Assembly: GCA_946965045.2 (NCBI GenBank) | Contig: OX337237.1 | Location: 744,001 to 808,000 of the forward strand | Reading direction: 5' to 3' | DNA length: 64,000 nucleotides | Origin: Epithemia pelagica | Taxonomy: Eukaryota > Bacillariophyta > Bacillariophyceae > Surirellales > Surirellaceae | Shown here: positions 44,039 through 54,071 of the stretch, piece after piece | Layout of the letters: every line of letters begins with the position of its first letter | Numbering within the stretch: position 1 is the first letter of the stretch | Position numbers and translations under genes: made by a program | The notes under the pieces: generated by a model | Seen by the model: only the letters and a program-made list of their open reading frames with translations | Databases searched by the model: none | Told to the model about the DNA's origin: nothing

Positions 44039-45482
44039 TTATCCCCGGGGCGTGGCAAAGCCATATTCGGTATTGTCAAAGGGTTCCGGCAAGGGTTGTT
44101 TGACCAAGCCTTCGGCCTGTTCCTTGATGGACGCAAACATCTGTGGTTCGCCATTCGTGACCAAACCATAAAGACAGCGACACCCAAAACACCACATTCC
44201 GATCCATGCACACACACACACACACACGTGTGAGCAAACGTTTGTTCCAAAGACTCCTAGATCCAGAGCATCGATCAATTCCAACACGAGCCAGTAGACT
44301 CCAAACGCACACAAACACACAAACCCCTGCTGGCACACTCTATAGAGCCACACACACATACAGACACAGACAAACAAGACTGATTCGACGTACCGGATGG
44401 GTAAAGTATCGTTCTCCAAAACTGGGAATGATACAGACGGCCGTTTTCTGAGCCGATTCCGGTCGTTGACAGACTTGGAGGGCGGCCGCGACAATGGCAC
44501 CGGAACTCACACCCACGGGCAAGCCCGTCATCCACAATTCATTGGTCGTGGCCATGGCCGTGTCGGACGAAATGGGGACAACCTCATCCAACAAGTTCAA
44601 GTCCAAGACGGGCGGCACCAATCCGGCCCCCATGCCTTGAATCTTGTGCGGACCTTGGGGACCAATCTTGTCGCCGCCCTTGGCGGCCGTAATCAACATT
44701 TGTTCTTGTGGTTCGACGGCGACGGTAACCAAGTTGGGATTGAGGGGCGGACAATTGTGTTTGGTGGAACCTTTAATGTATTGGGACACGCCCGTGACGG
44801 TGCCACCGGTACCCACACCCGACACCAACACGTCAATGGTTCCATCCGTATCCCGCCAAATTTCGGGACCCGTCGTTTCGCGATGAATTTTGGGATTGGC
44901 GGGATTTTCAAATTGTTGCAACATGAATCCCTGCTTGCCGTCACGGTCCAAGTCGGCCAAAATTTCATGCGCCTTGGCCAAGGCACCGGGGACGGCCGTT
45001 TCCTTGGGCGTCAAGACCACTTGACAGCCCAACGCCAACAACATCATGCGTCGTTCGACCGACATGGTTTCCGGCATGGTCAAGATGCAATCGTAGCCCC
45101 GTTCGCGGGCAATAAAGGCCAAGGCAATGCCCGTATTGCCCGACGTGGGTTCCACCAAGGTTGTTTGACCGGGCGTAATCAAGCCATCGGCTTCGGCTTG
45201 ATCAATCATGCTGCGACCCAACCGATCCTTGACGGAACTACAGGGACCCAAGGATTCCATCTTGCCATAGAGTTTGCATCCCTCGGCCAAGGGATGAGAG
45301 GCTTGCAACATGGTTCCCAAATCCAACAAGGGAGTATTGCCCACCAAATCCGAGGGACGCGATGCCACATGCAGCAACCGTTGGCAGCTGGTCGTCGTCG
45401 TGGCGGCGGCGGCCAAGGATGTGCCACGCCATACGGACTTCTTGGCGGAGGAGGACACTGCGGAAATCACCAATCGATTCAT
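44039..45482 (-). CDS. CysB-2: cysteine synthase, B type, two exons
   Basis: Exon 1 is 44394..45482 (363 codons) and exon 2 is 44039..44140; the intron 44141..44393 (253 bp) has GTACGT and CAG ends. The 396-aa product matches CysB-1 with a shorter Ala run in the presequence and a few substitutions (for example GSTKHN for GSAAHN). PLP Lys85 lies in SSVKDR; PTSGNTG, GVGTGGT and VGVSSGA are intact. The N-terminal 37 residues again look like an organellar presequence. Nothing is broken, so both B genes may be expressed. Confidence 0.93.
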
Positions 45483-45879
45483 TCTGTTGTGTACGGTAGA
45501 GAGACGTATGCTTTTGTGAGTGTCTGCTCAAAAGAGTGGAGAGACTAGAAGCTGCTGTTTTCAAGGAAGCAAAAAAAGGATTCGAAACCCAAGATCCAAT
45601 CTTTCTTACAGTAACGACAGAGTTGTGTGGATCGAACTTACTGTCGTTGTCGTCGTTGTCGTCTCGTGTCAAAACAGCGTGGGCAACTTTATATTTTTTT
45701 CTTCAAGACCCATAAAAGATACACCCAAAAAGATACGCATGTGCGAGTGCAGAGAATGAGCTGTCTGTCTGTGCTTCCCCTTCTATATGCGACCACAATG
45801 CGCAGAGTACATCAAATCCCATAGTACAAAAGTCATGGCCGCAGACCACACACGACCACCACTTGGTTGTGGCTGCCCA

Positions 45880-46925
45880 AAAAGCAGCCACCACACACAC
45901 ACAAGTGTTTCTCTTGAGCGGCCGCTGAGAACGAGATGGAGCACTGCGACTCTCTCGCAACATGTGAGCGCCGCCCCACTCTTTCAACGAAACGAGAGCT
46001 AGGGATCGGATGAGAGTAAGAACCTCCAACAAAATCAAGACAAGAGGAGTGTAGCAAGCAAGATAACACGAGTCTCAACGACGACGACAAGCTCCAGGAA
46101 CAAGATGAATCTCGCCAAGCAAAAGCTTTTCCAAGAGATAAAAATCTCGAGGATAAAACGCTCGAGGAAAAGGATACAACACTCGAGGAAACGAATCAGA
46201 GGTTCGAGAAGGAGCTCAATGGATTTAGGTGTAGTTTTGCACCACCCAGGCCATGGCCAAAACTTTTTCTCTACAAAAGCAAGCAACGGGACGGACCAAC
46301 ACTATTGAAGCTCTTCTTGGCCGCTCCGGCATGGTTTCTGGTAAAGAGATCCAGAATGGCCAAGAAGGGGTTCAATATCGTTGGCCCCCAAAGTTGGGTT
46401 GCATGTATGTGCTGGATATAAACTGCTGGACGATGGCCAAGTATTGGAAGTCAATTGGGAAAGGGAAATTTTTGGTGGAAACAAGAACCGTAATCATTGT
46501 TCACAAGAGGTTCGAATGGAAGCAATCTGTAAAAGTTTGTCAGGACGGACCTTTTTGGTCCAAACAGTTGAATCGAGAACGCTGCTGAGAGTTGGCCACC
46601 CGATCGAAACAGATTTTGGCGCAGGATGGAGAGCCTTCCTGGATGCTCTACTCGGTCCATTGGAGAGAGCCGGAATATAAGTTTGAGGACCTGCCGAAAA
46701 TTGCGGGTGGAGGAATTCAGTGGTGGATGCCCTCCCAAGTCCCCGTACAAAACAGGTCCGGAACGAATGTCATTGGGACAAACACGGCCGACGACCAATG
46801 GTTGAGCCTGTTCTGGAATCACTGTGGTTCTTGAAAGTTTTCGGCAAAACTACCTCAAGAGAACATTATTTTGATCTATTCTGACACAACTCTGCAAGAA
46901 TGAAGACTGCCCACCCCAAGACGAC
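45880..46925 (+). pseudogene. R1: decayed copy of the R family
   Basis: Resembles 49960..50880 along its length, from the AGTGTTTCTCTTGAGCGGCC presequence part to AACTCTGCAAGAATGAAG, with frequent frameshifts. The coiled-coil part here is a repeat of CTCGAGGA-type codons. No frame longer than about 110 codons is left. An A-type cysteine synthase relic follows directly. Confidence 0.75.
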
Positions 46926-46984
46926 AAAGGATTCAGCCGTTCATACGGATGGATTTTATAGCTGAAGGTGGCCGATTGGAGGGA

Positions 46985-47275
46985 ACCGGTGACTTGTGTT
47001 GCGACATTTTGACACTCTGTTAACACATTGAGAATCGACCGGTCCTGAAATTGGGAGAGAGATACGGCTGTGAAACCATAATATTTTTGTGGCTGGCATT
47101 GATACGGGTGGAACCCTGGCCGGTGTCACACAAGAATCCGGAGTTGCAAGCCATTGCCATGGAACCTTGGGAACAACTACAAGCCAATCGGAGGAGAACT
47201 CTTGCAATAGAGATTGGTCCTCATTTCATTCAAGGCATGGGAGCCGGTGTGATTCTTTTGGATTATATGATTACA
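46985..47275 (+). pseudogene. A-type cysteine synthase relic, exon 1 fragment
   Basis: Translated fragments match CysA-2: a GYLLRQFD-like stretch near 46985, an EIWRDTAG-like stretch near 47045, GGTLAGVTQ near 47105 and IGPHFIQGMGAGVI at 47212..47253, with frameshifts and a deletion of the GEPLQ region. It is on the plus strand, opposite to CysA-2. It ends abruptly before the DLDLIDEV segment. Confidence 0.85.
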
Positions 47276-47329
47276 CACAAGACATTTTACAATTTCTGTG
47301 ATTGTTCTGTCGCTTTTTTTTAAGAACGT

Positions 47330-48250
47330 AACTTTGACGTCGCCGCCAAGACTCTTGCCCCGACCACGACCACTCCTTTCGCTGCCAAGCAGCAAACACC
47401 TCTTCAGCGGCCGCGAACGAGATCGAGCGCTGCGAGTCTCTTGCAAGATGTGAGCGGCTCACTCTTTTCAAGAGACTGAAGCAAGTGATGAATGAGAGGA
47501 AGAACCTCCCGGAAGAAATTTTGGAGCTCCGGCAAGACAAGAGGAGTAGCAAGCAAGATAACACGAGTCTCAACGACATTCTCAAAGGAAAGGATAGATC
47601 TCGCGAAGCTGAGAGGAAGAAGCTTTTCCAACTGATTAAGAATAGCAAGAAAAATGATAAAACTCTCGACGAATGGGCCAATAGTCTCGAGAACGAGCTC
47701 AATGGGATTAAGTGTGGTTCTGCACCTGCAACCGCCCAGGCCATGGCCGAAACTTGAATCTACAAGCAAGCGAAGGGATCATCGATACTGGAGCTCTTCC
47801 TGGCCATTCTGGAATAGAGATCGATCCAGGATGGCCAAGAAGGGTTTCAATATCGTTGGCCCCAAGCTGGGTTGCATGTGCATGTATGTGCTTGAGAAAC
47901 TGCTGGACGATGGCAGAGTATATTGAATGTCAATTGGGAAAAGGAAGTTTTTGGTGGAAAGAAGAACCATAATCATTATTCACAAGAGGTTCGAATGGAA
48001 GCTTTCTGTGAAATTTTGTCGGGACGGACCTTTTGGTCAAAACAGTCCCATCGAGCACGCTGCGGAGAGTTGGCCACCCGATCGAAACAGCTTGTGGCGC
48101 ACGATGGAGCCTTCCTTGATGTTCTACTTGGCCCATTGGAGAGGGCCAGAATAAGATGGACGACCTGCAAAAAGTTGCCGGTGTATGAATTCAGTTGTGG
48201 GTGCCCGTGAAAGTCCCCGTCCAACAGGTCCCCAAAGGATATATTATTCT
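47330..48250 (+). pseudogene. R2: decayed copy of the R family
   Basis: Starts with the RPRPL-like codons and AAANEIERCESLARCERLTLFKRLK-type sequence in broken frame; a 90-codon frame (47485..47757) keeps the coiled-coil segment and ends at AQAMAET. The 3' half (to CCCCAAAGGATA) follows in other frames. Confidence 0.75.
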
Positions 48251-48259
48251 GAAAAGGAG

Positions 48260-48960
48260 CAAACTATTCTGAAAAGAATTAAACTCTCGAGGAAAAGAAT
48301 AAGAGGTTCGAAAAAGAGCTCCATGAAATTTTGTGTGGTTTTGCACCTGCCACCACCCAGGCCATGGCCGAAACAAGCGAGGGGGCCAACGATATTGAAA
48401 CCCTTGTTGGCCATTCTGAATCTCTATTTCTGGCATGATTTCTGGGATAGAGATCCAGAATGGCCAAGAAGGGTTTCAATATATTTGGTCCCCTAAGTTG
48501 GGTTGCTTTTGTGCTTGATATAAACTGCTGAACGATGGCCCGGTATTGGAAGTCAATTGGGAAAAGAAAGTTTTTGGTGGAAAGATGAACCGTGATCATT
48601 ATTCACAAGAGGTTCGAATGGAAGCTTTCTGAGCAATTTTGTCAGGACGGACCTTTTTTGTTGTCAAAACAGTTCCATCGAGCACGCTGCGGAGAGTTGG
48701 CCACCCGATCGAAACAGATTGTGGCGCACGATGGAGCCTTCCTTGATGTTCTTCTCGGTCCATTGGAGAGAGCCAGAAAAAGATGGACGACCTGCAAAAA
48801 GTTGCCGGTGTATGAATTCAGTTGTGGGTGCCAGTGAAAGTCCCCGTCCAACAGGTCCCCAAAGGATATATTATTCTGAAAAGGAGCAAACACGGAGACA
48901 AATGATTTAGCATGTTCTTGGTGATTCAAGAACAACAAGGTCAACCATTTGTGACTTCGT
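48260..48960 (+). pseudogene. R3: decayed partial copy of the R family
   Basis: Begins inside the coiled-coil part (CTCGAGGAAAAGAATAAGAG) and runs to the segment matching the last 40 residues of R4. Strong similarity to R2 suggests a local tandem duplication. No intact frame. Confidence 0.7.
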
Positions 48961-49015
48961 GTTTGCTCCTTTCCAGAATCACACATCCTTTAGGGACCTG
49001 TTGGACGGGGATTTG
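48955..49015 (-). repeat. Inverted fragment of the R family 3' end
   Basis: This piece is the reverse complement of about 48835..48900 in R3 (AGTCCCCGTCCAACAGGTCC and the GGAGCAAACA part), so a partial hairpin flanks the end of R3. Confidence 0.7.
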
Positions 49016-49102
49016 GGAGGCACACGCGAACGGCACTCTCAGAAAGGCAATGTCTCCACATTTTTGTCTTTGTCGCGTGTTCTTGTTTTGTGACAAGTAC
49101 AG

Positions 49103-49204
49103 ATGTTTTCTCGTGTCAAGGCACAAGCGGAAGAATTGAGCAAGGAGCCCTTGCCACAACCCTACGACAATCGAGCGTATGGATTTCATATGGCCCGAGG
49201 GTAA
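49103..49204 (+). pseudogene. A-type cysteine synthase relic, complete exon 2
   Basis: A 34-codon open exon preceded by ACAG. It starts MFSRVKAQAEELSKEPLPQP and ends GFHMARG and stop, the undamaged version of the exon that is split in CysA-2. No exon 1 adjoins it; the upstream sequence is R family debris. Confidence 0.85.
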
Positions 49205-49253
49205 GAAGAAGATTTGGAGTAGGTAGATTCATTTCTTTTTGCGAGACGACGAG

Positions 49254-49276
49254 CGTGTGTGTGTGTGTGTGTGTGT
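49254..49276 (+). repeat. GT microsatellite
   Basis: An uninterrupted GT run of about 11 units. Confidence 0.9.
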
Positions 49277-49324
49277 CTGGTCTCTATGTTTTTCTGTGTA
49301 CCGGAACGCACATGTATCACCACC

Positions 49325-49610
49325 ACCACTAATAGACTGTGCAATATAGTGGGACTGGTAAAGGGTCCATTGATCTAATCGCTTGCGATATTTTGAATTC
49401 TCTTTTTGGTTTCGTTTCGACTGGACCATTCGCCAAGCCATTGAAAAGTGGTGGTGCCATTTTTTAAACGGGACGAGATGATGATCTACCGGAGACTCTT
49501 TTCTCGATGTGTTTCGAATGGTGTTCACTTGCACCTTTGGTGCAATGGTTCTTCTCCTCCGAGTTGCCCTCCGGTAGTTGTCGTGCTTCTGCTAAGCTGC
49601 TAAACTATTG
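49325..49610 (+). repeat. 3'-flank repeat of A-type cysteine synthase loci, copy 2
   Basis: Resembles 51200..51490 and the complement of 23535..23760 (TGATCTACCGGAGACTCTT and TTCTTCTCCTCCGAGTTGCC segments). It lies 120 bp downstream of the exon 2 relic. Confidence 0.65.
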
Positions 49611-49876
49611 TTAGAGTGTAAGGCGTTACCCATTTACATGACCAAATAGACGGGGGCTGAAAACCTATAGTTGGGGGTGTCTGTTGAGGTTCCCTTATAG
49701 ATAGTCCCCCCCCCTCATTTTTTTCAAAGGACGACACCGAAATCGCCAATAGTTGGCACAAAGTCAGCAACATTCTCCATCACTCTCCGCCATTCCAGCA
49801 GTCCGAGACTACTCCACCACTCTCGCAGAACCATTCTCGGCGTAGAAGAATCGTATCCATCTTATATTATTCCGAA

Positions 49877-50869
49877 ATGTTCGGTCGATGGTTGGTGTTT
49901 GGGACAAATGTAGTACCTTTGGCGTCTGTTAGACGACTCATTGGTCCCCGCCGCCCACGACCACTCCGTTCGCTGCCAAGCAGGTGTTTCTCGGTTGCGG
50001 CCGAGAATGAGATTGAGCCGTGCGACTCTCTCGCCAGATGTGAGAGACCCACGCTTTCCAAGAAAGTGGAGCTACTGATGGATGAGATTCAGACCCTCAA
50101 CAAGAAGCTCGTGCAACAGGAGAAGAAGCTCGTGCAACAGGAGAAGAACCTCAACGACAAGCTCATGGAACAGGACAACAAGCTCATGGAACAGGACAAC
50201 AAGCTCAATGGAATTAGGTGTGCTTTGGCTCCTGTTACCACCCAGGCCATGGCCGAAGCTTGTATCTACAAGCAAGCAAAGGGACTCAGTTCCCGTTTTG
50301 TGTCACCTCAAAGCAAAACGTTCAAGAAAGACCAAGAAGGGCTACAATACCGTTGGTCCCAAGTTGGATTGGATGTGCTTCATAAACTTCTTGACAATAG
50401 CCAAGACTTGAACGTGAAATGGAAAAGGGCGATTTTTGGTGGAAACACAAACCAAAACTATTTTTCACAAGAGCTTCGAATGGAAGCCATCTGTGCCATT
50501 TTGTTGGGACTAACTTTTTTTGTCAAAACAGTCCCATCGAGCACGCTGCTGAGTTGGCCGCCCGATCGAAACAGATTGGCGCAGGATGGCGTCTTTCTGG
50601 ATGCTCTTCTCGGTCCATTTGAGAGCGAGAATGAGATGGACGACCTGCAGGAAATTGCTGGTGTAATCCAGTCGTGGGTGCCCTCCAAAGTCCCTGTCCA
50701 ACAGGTCCCGAAAGGATGTGATTATGGACAGGAGCAAACACGAAGGCAAGTTGTTGAGCCTGTTCTTGAATCACTGGTTCTTGAGCTTGAGGCAAAATTG
50801 CCTCAAGGTTCGATAGGTAGTTTGCAGGCAACGAAGCAGTCTGTTCTTAAAGAACTCTGCAAGAAGTAA
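49877..50869 (+). CDS. R4: intact R family gene, unknown function
   Basis: A 330-aa frame, the only unbroken member of a four-copy family here. The first 43 residues are Arg-rich without acids (RRLIGPRRPRPLRSLPSRC followed by FSVAAEN), like a mitochondrial presequence with cleavage near RCF|S. Residues about 60-110 form a coiled coil with duplicated heptads (KKLVQQE twice, KLMEQDN twice). The rest (YRWSQVGLDVLHKLLD, KRAIFGGN, VIQSWVPSKVPVQQVPKG) matches nothing I know. It is followed by an A-type cysteine synthase relic, as are other family copies, suggesting that the pair was duplicated together. Expression and function are unknown. Confidence 0.65.
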   Translation: MFGRWLVFGTNVVPLASVRRLIGPRRPRPLRSLPSRCFSVAAENEIEPCDSLARCERPTLSKKVELLMDEIQTLNKKLVQQEKKLVQQEKNLNDKLMEQDNKLMEQDNKLNGIRCALAPVTTQAMAEACIYKQAKGLSSRFVSPQSKTFKKDQEGLQYRWSQVGLDVLHKLLDNSQDLNVKWKRAIFGGNTNQNYFSQELRMEAICAILLGLTFFVKTVPSSTLLSWPPDRNRLAQDGVFLDALLGPFESENEMDDLQEIAGVIQSWVPSKVPVQQVPKGCDYGQEQTRRQVVEPVLESLVLELEAKLPQGSIGSLQATKQSVLKELCKK

Positions 50870-50984
50870 GACCACGTTGCTCCGAATGCCGCAACTTGGA
50901 GTCTACGAAACACCGACGATTCATTGGAGGAATTTGCTTCCACGGATTCAAAAAAGAATTCAGTCGTGACGAATGGATTGTTTC

Positions 50985-51190
50985 CGACGAGCCTCCACAA
51001 CTTGGAACGAACTCTTGGGACTTATGTGGGGTCGGACTTGGATACGGCGGATGTACTGGTGGTTGATTTTGGAAGAGAACTTGTAACTGGTTGCGACAAT
51101 TGGACAATCCAGCCAATACGAAAGCCCATCGAGCCTTGAATTGGAATGGATATACCGGTGTCACACAATACAGTAAAGGCTCAGCCCAAC
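50985..51190 (+). pseudogene. A-type cysteine synthase relic, third fragment
   Basis: Fragments match CysA-2 exon 1: LVTGCDNWTIQPI near 51080 (from the RQFDNPANTKAHRE region, clear at nucleotide level as GACAATCCAGCCAATACGAA) and GVTQYSKGSAQHD at 51145..51188. Frameshifts separate them. Plus strand, downstream of R4. Confidence 0.8.
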
Positions 51191-51199
51191 ACGACCACT

Positions 51200-51490
51200 A
51201 TACTAAACCGTGTAATATAGTAGGCCTAGCAAAGGGTCCCTTGATCTACCTAATCGCTAGCTATTTGGAATTCTCTTTTTGGTTTCGTTTTGACGGGACC
51301 ATTCTCCGTGGATTGCGAAACAATTGAAAAGGCGTGGTGCCATTCGTAAATGGGACGAGCGGATGATCTACCGGAAACTCTTCTTTTCTCAATGTGGCGT
51401 TCCTGTGCACCTTTGGTGTAATGAGTCTTCTCCTCCGAGTTGCCATTCGGTGGACAGTCGACCCATTGTCGTGCTTGCGAAACTACGTAC
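51200..51490 (+). repeat. 3'-flank repeat of A-type cysteine synthase loci, copy 3
   Basis: Resembles 49325..49610; shared segments include GGTTTCGTTTTGACGGGACC-like, ATCTACCGGAAACTCTT-like and CTTCTCCTCCGAGTTGCC. Confidence 0.65.
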
Positions 51491-52291
51491 AGATGTGACG
51501 TATAAAAACACGGGGGAGGCTGAAAACCTCTATATTTGGGGGTGTCCGTTGAGGTTTCCCTCATTTTCCATTTTCGTACCCAAACCATCCACCATGATGC
51601 TAGTCTCCGTGTGGTTTGACTGCGCCTCATCTGCTCAATCTATATCCTTTTGTGGCGGTTCAACTCGGATGCCTTCGCTATTCAGTATGACAATCTGTTC
51701 TTGCCATTTCAGCGAAAGGAGAGAGGCAGACGACACAGACAGTGCTCGATGCCTCCCGCCTGAACACTGATTGGCATTCTAACCACCAGAGAGACTGAAT
51801 CCAAAGGCACACAAACCTGCGGACTCTGTTTTTTAAATTCTTCTGGAAGAAGTTGTATGAAAGGAAGCGAGGCAAGAGGCGGTAGATGATACAGCTCCTT
51901 TTGGGGGTTGTGTTTCCTTCCGCAACCGAAAAAAGGGCCACCCGATGCTAGAGAACACTCAAGAACCGCTGGATCCGGAAGTGCCAAAGCAAAAAGAACA
52001 ACAAAAAAAGCATTGGACCATACCATGAAAAAATCCCAACGACAATCGCATAGAGGACTACCAACATGGTCACCAGGTTGAAAGAGGATTCTTCTTTTCT
52101 ATGGGGAAGCAGGACGTCAGTTCCTTCGTGATGATATGGAGTATCTCTCTATCTTGGTTTTCTTTCTAATTGTTCTCATCTACATGGAACATCTTGATAC
52201 AAACCTGCAATGAGGAAACATCCTCTTATCATAAAATCCAAAATCATTCAACTTACCACCAAAAACAACAACGACAACATTCTTTGCCACC
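51491..52291. other. Spacer upstream of CysC
   Basis: No gene is supported. The minus-strand 105-codon frame at 51709..52026 starts with a hydrophobic stretch (FFVVLFALALPDPAVL) but shows no family. The promoter and leader of CysC must lie in 52040..52291. Confidence 0.45.
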
Positions 52292-53698
52292 ATGCCGTTT
52301 GTCTTTAAGCGCCGTTTCAACAGTCCTTCCAACAACAACAACAACAGTAACAAGATTGCCAGTGTCACCAAGGAACAGCCGCGTGTCGAAGGGACTGCCA
52401 CTTTGAAGAGCAAGTCCAACGACACGAAAAACAACACTTCTTCTGCTGCAACCACCAAGACTCCTTCTCCTCCCCCAACTTTGAATGTGGCGGCTCGTCC
52501 TTCGGATTTGATTGGCAATACACCCTTGTTGGATTTGGGTCGTCTCTTGCAAGATCATAAGGCTGTGGAGGGATGCAAGCTCTATGCCAAATTGGAATCG
52601 CTCAGTGTGTGTAGTTCCGTCAAGGATCGTTTGGGACGAAGCATGTTGGACGACGCCGAAGCTCGTGGTGTAATTACCCCCGGCAAGACCACCTTGGTGG
52701 AACCCACATCGGGTAATACTGGCATTGTCTTGGCCTTTTTGGCTCGAGAACGTGGTTATCAATGCATCTTGACCATGCCCGAAACCATGTCGGTCGAACG
52801 TCGCATGATGTTACTCGCCTTGGGATGTCAAGTTGTATTGACCCCCAAGGAAACGGCCTTGCCGGGTGCCTTGGCCAAGGCGCAAGAAATTTTGGCGGAT
52901 TTGGGCGACCAGGGATTCATGTTGCAGCAGTTTGAGAATCCTGCCAATCCCCAAATTCATCGCGAAACGACGGGTCCCGAAATTTGGCGTGATACCGCTG
53001 GAACCATGGACATTTTTGTATCCGGTGTGGGAACCGGTGGCACCGTGACGGGTGTCTCGCAATACATCAAGGGAAGTGCGAAACACAATTGTCCGCCGCT
53101 CAATCCCAACTTGTATACCGTTGCCGTCGAACCGCAAGAACAAATGTTGATTACGGCGGCCAAGGGTGGCGAAAAGATTGGTCCCCAAGGTCCAAACAAA
53201 ATTCACGGCATGGGTGCCGGCATTGTTCCGGCCGTGTTGGAGTTGGACATTTTGGATGAAGTGGTTCCCATTCATTCCGATGCGGCCATGAAAATGACGC
53301 ATGAATTGTGGATGATGGGGTTGCCCGTGGGTGTGAGTTCGGGCGCCATTGTCGCGGCCGCAGTCCAAGTGTGTCAACGACCGGAATCGGTAGACAAGAC
53401 TGTGGTGTGTGTCATTCCCAGTTTTGGAGAACGATACTTTACCCATCCGGTACGTCTAGGGATTGTGATGAATCCTTTTTGTGATTGTGTGTAAGTCTTG
53501 CATGGCATGTCGTTTTGCAGTGTACGCGGCACTGAACTCACATGATTTTTGGTGGTATTGACTTTATCTTTGTTTTCTCGTGTGAAACACTTTTAGACTT
53601 TTGCGCCGATCAAAGAACAAGCCGAAGGATTGGTCACGCAACCCCTTCCGGAACCGTATGACAATACCAAGTTTGGATTCCCCACGCCTCGTGGATAA
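52292..53698 (+). CDS. CysC: cysteine synthase, two exons
   Basis: Exon 1 is 52292..53449 (386 codons) and exon 2 is 53597..53698; the 147-bp intron has GTACGT and TTTTAG ends, phase 0, at the same HP| position as in CysA and CysB. The 419-aa enzyme has all family landmarks: NTPLLDLG, SSVKDR (PLP Lys111), PTSGNTG, GVGTGGT, VGVSSGA, SFGERYFTHP and EPYDNTKFGF. The first 65 residues are Lys/Asn/Ser-rich with a basic start (FKRRF), perhaps a presequence. It resembles the B type more than the A type (ETMSVERRMMLLALGCQVV). This is the only plus-strand intact member and the least disturbed locus. Confidence 0.93.
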
Positions 53699-53891
53699 AT
53701 GATTGGTTCCTACTTTTACAATGGACCATAGATAGTAGGAAGCACGCACCCGACGCCTCGAACCTATAATATATCGTATTAGAAAAAGAAAGAAGACTTG
53801 AGCAACTGTTTGTGTCTACCGTAGACCTATTCTTTTGATTCGCTTAACATCTACTCCTACTCCTACAATGTTTGGCGACTATGCATCCATG

Positions 53892-53944
53892 TGTCTATGG
53901 ATGCTATGGATGCCTTTGTCTATGGATGCTATGGATGCCTTTGG
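53892..53944 (+). repeat. Two-unit 25-bp tandem repeat
   Basis: Two adjacent copies of a block beginning TGTCTATGGATGCTATGG; each itself contains a TATGGATGC doublet. Confidence 0.85.
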
Positions 53945-54071
53945 TACACCGCCGCCGGGCGGTCGGTTCTATAGTCAGCAGCTTTATAGTCGCCATTGGG
54001 ACGCTGACTCTTGAGACACGTGCTTCGAACCCCTCATTTTTTCGGCTCTCGGATCTTTGGTCGGATCCACC

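Larger units (their letters stand above)
29448..45741. repeat. Tandem segmental duplication, copy 2
   Basis: Same content and order as copy 1 without the 238-bp MITE and the hAT element. It adds local changes: an extra 24-bp Gly-codon stretch near 36740, a 21-G run at 37681, a 17-bp filler near 42791 and several one-base indels. It ends at 45741, after which the sequence differs from copy 1. Confidence 0.93.

Noticed and set aside
53960-54035. tRNA-like stretch (TTCGAACCCC near an apparent anticodon loop)
   Set aside because: The stems do not pair into a cloverleaf on either strand and there is no acceptor stem.
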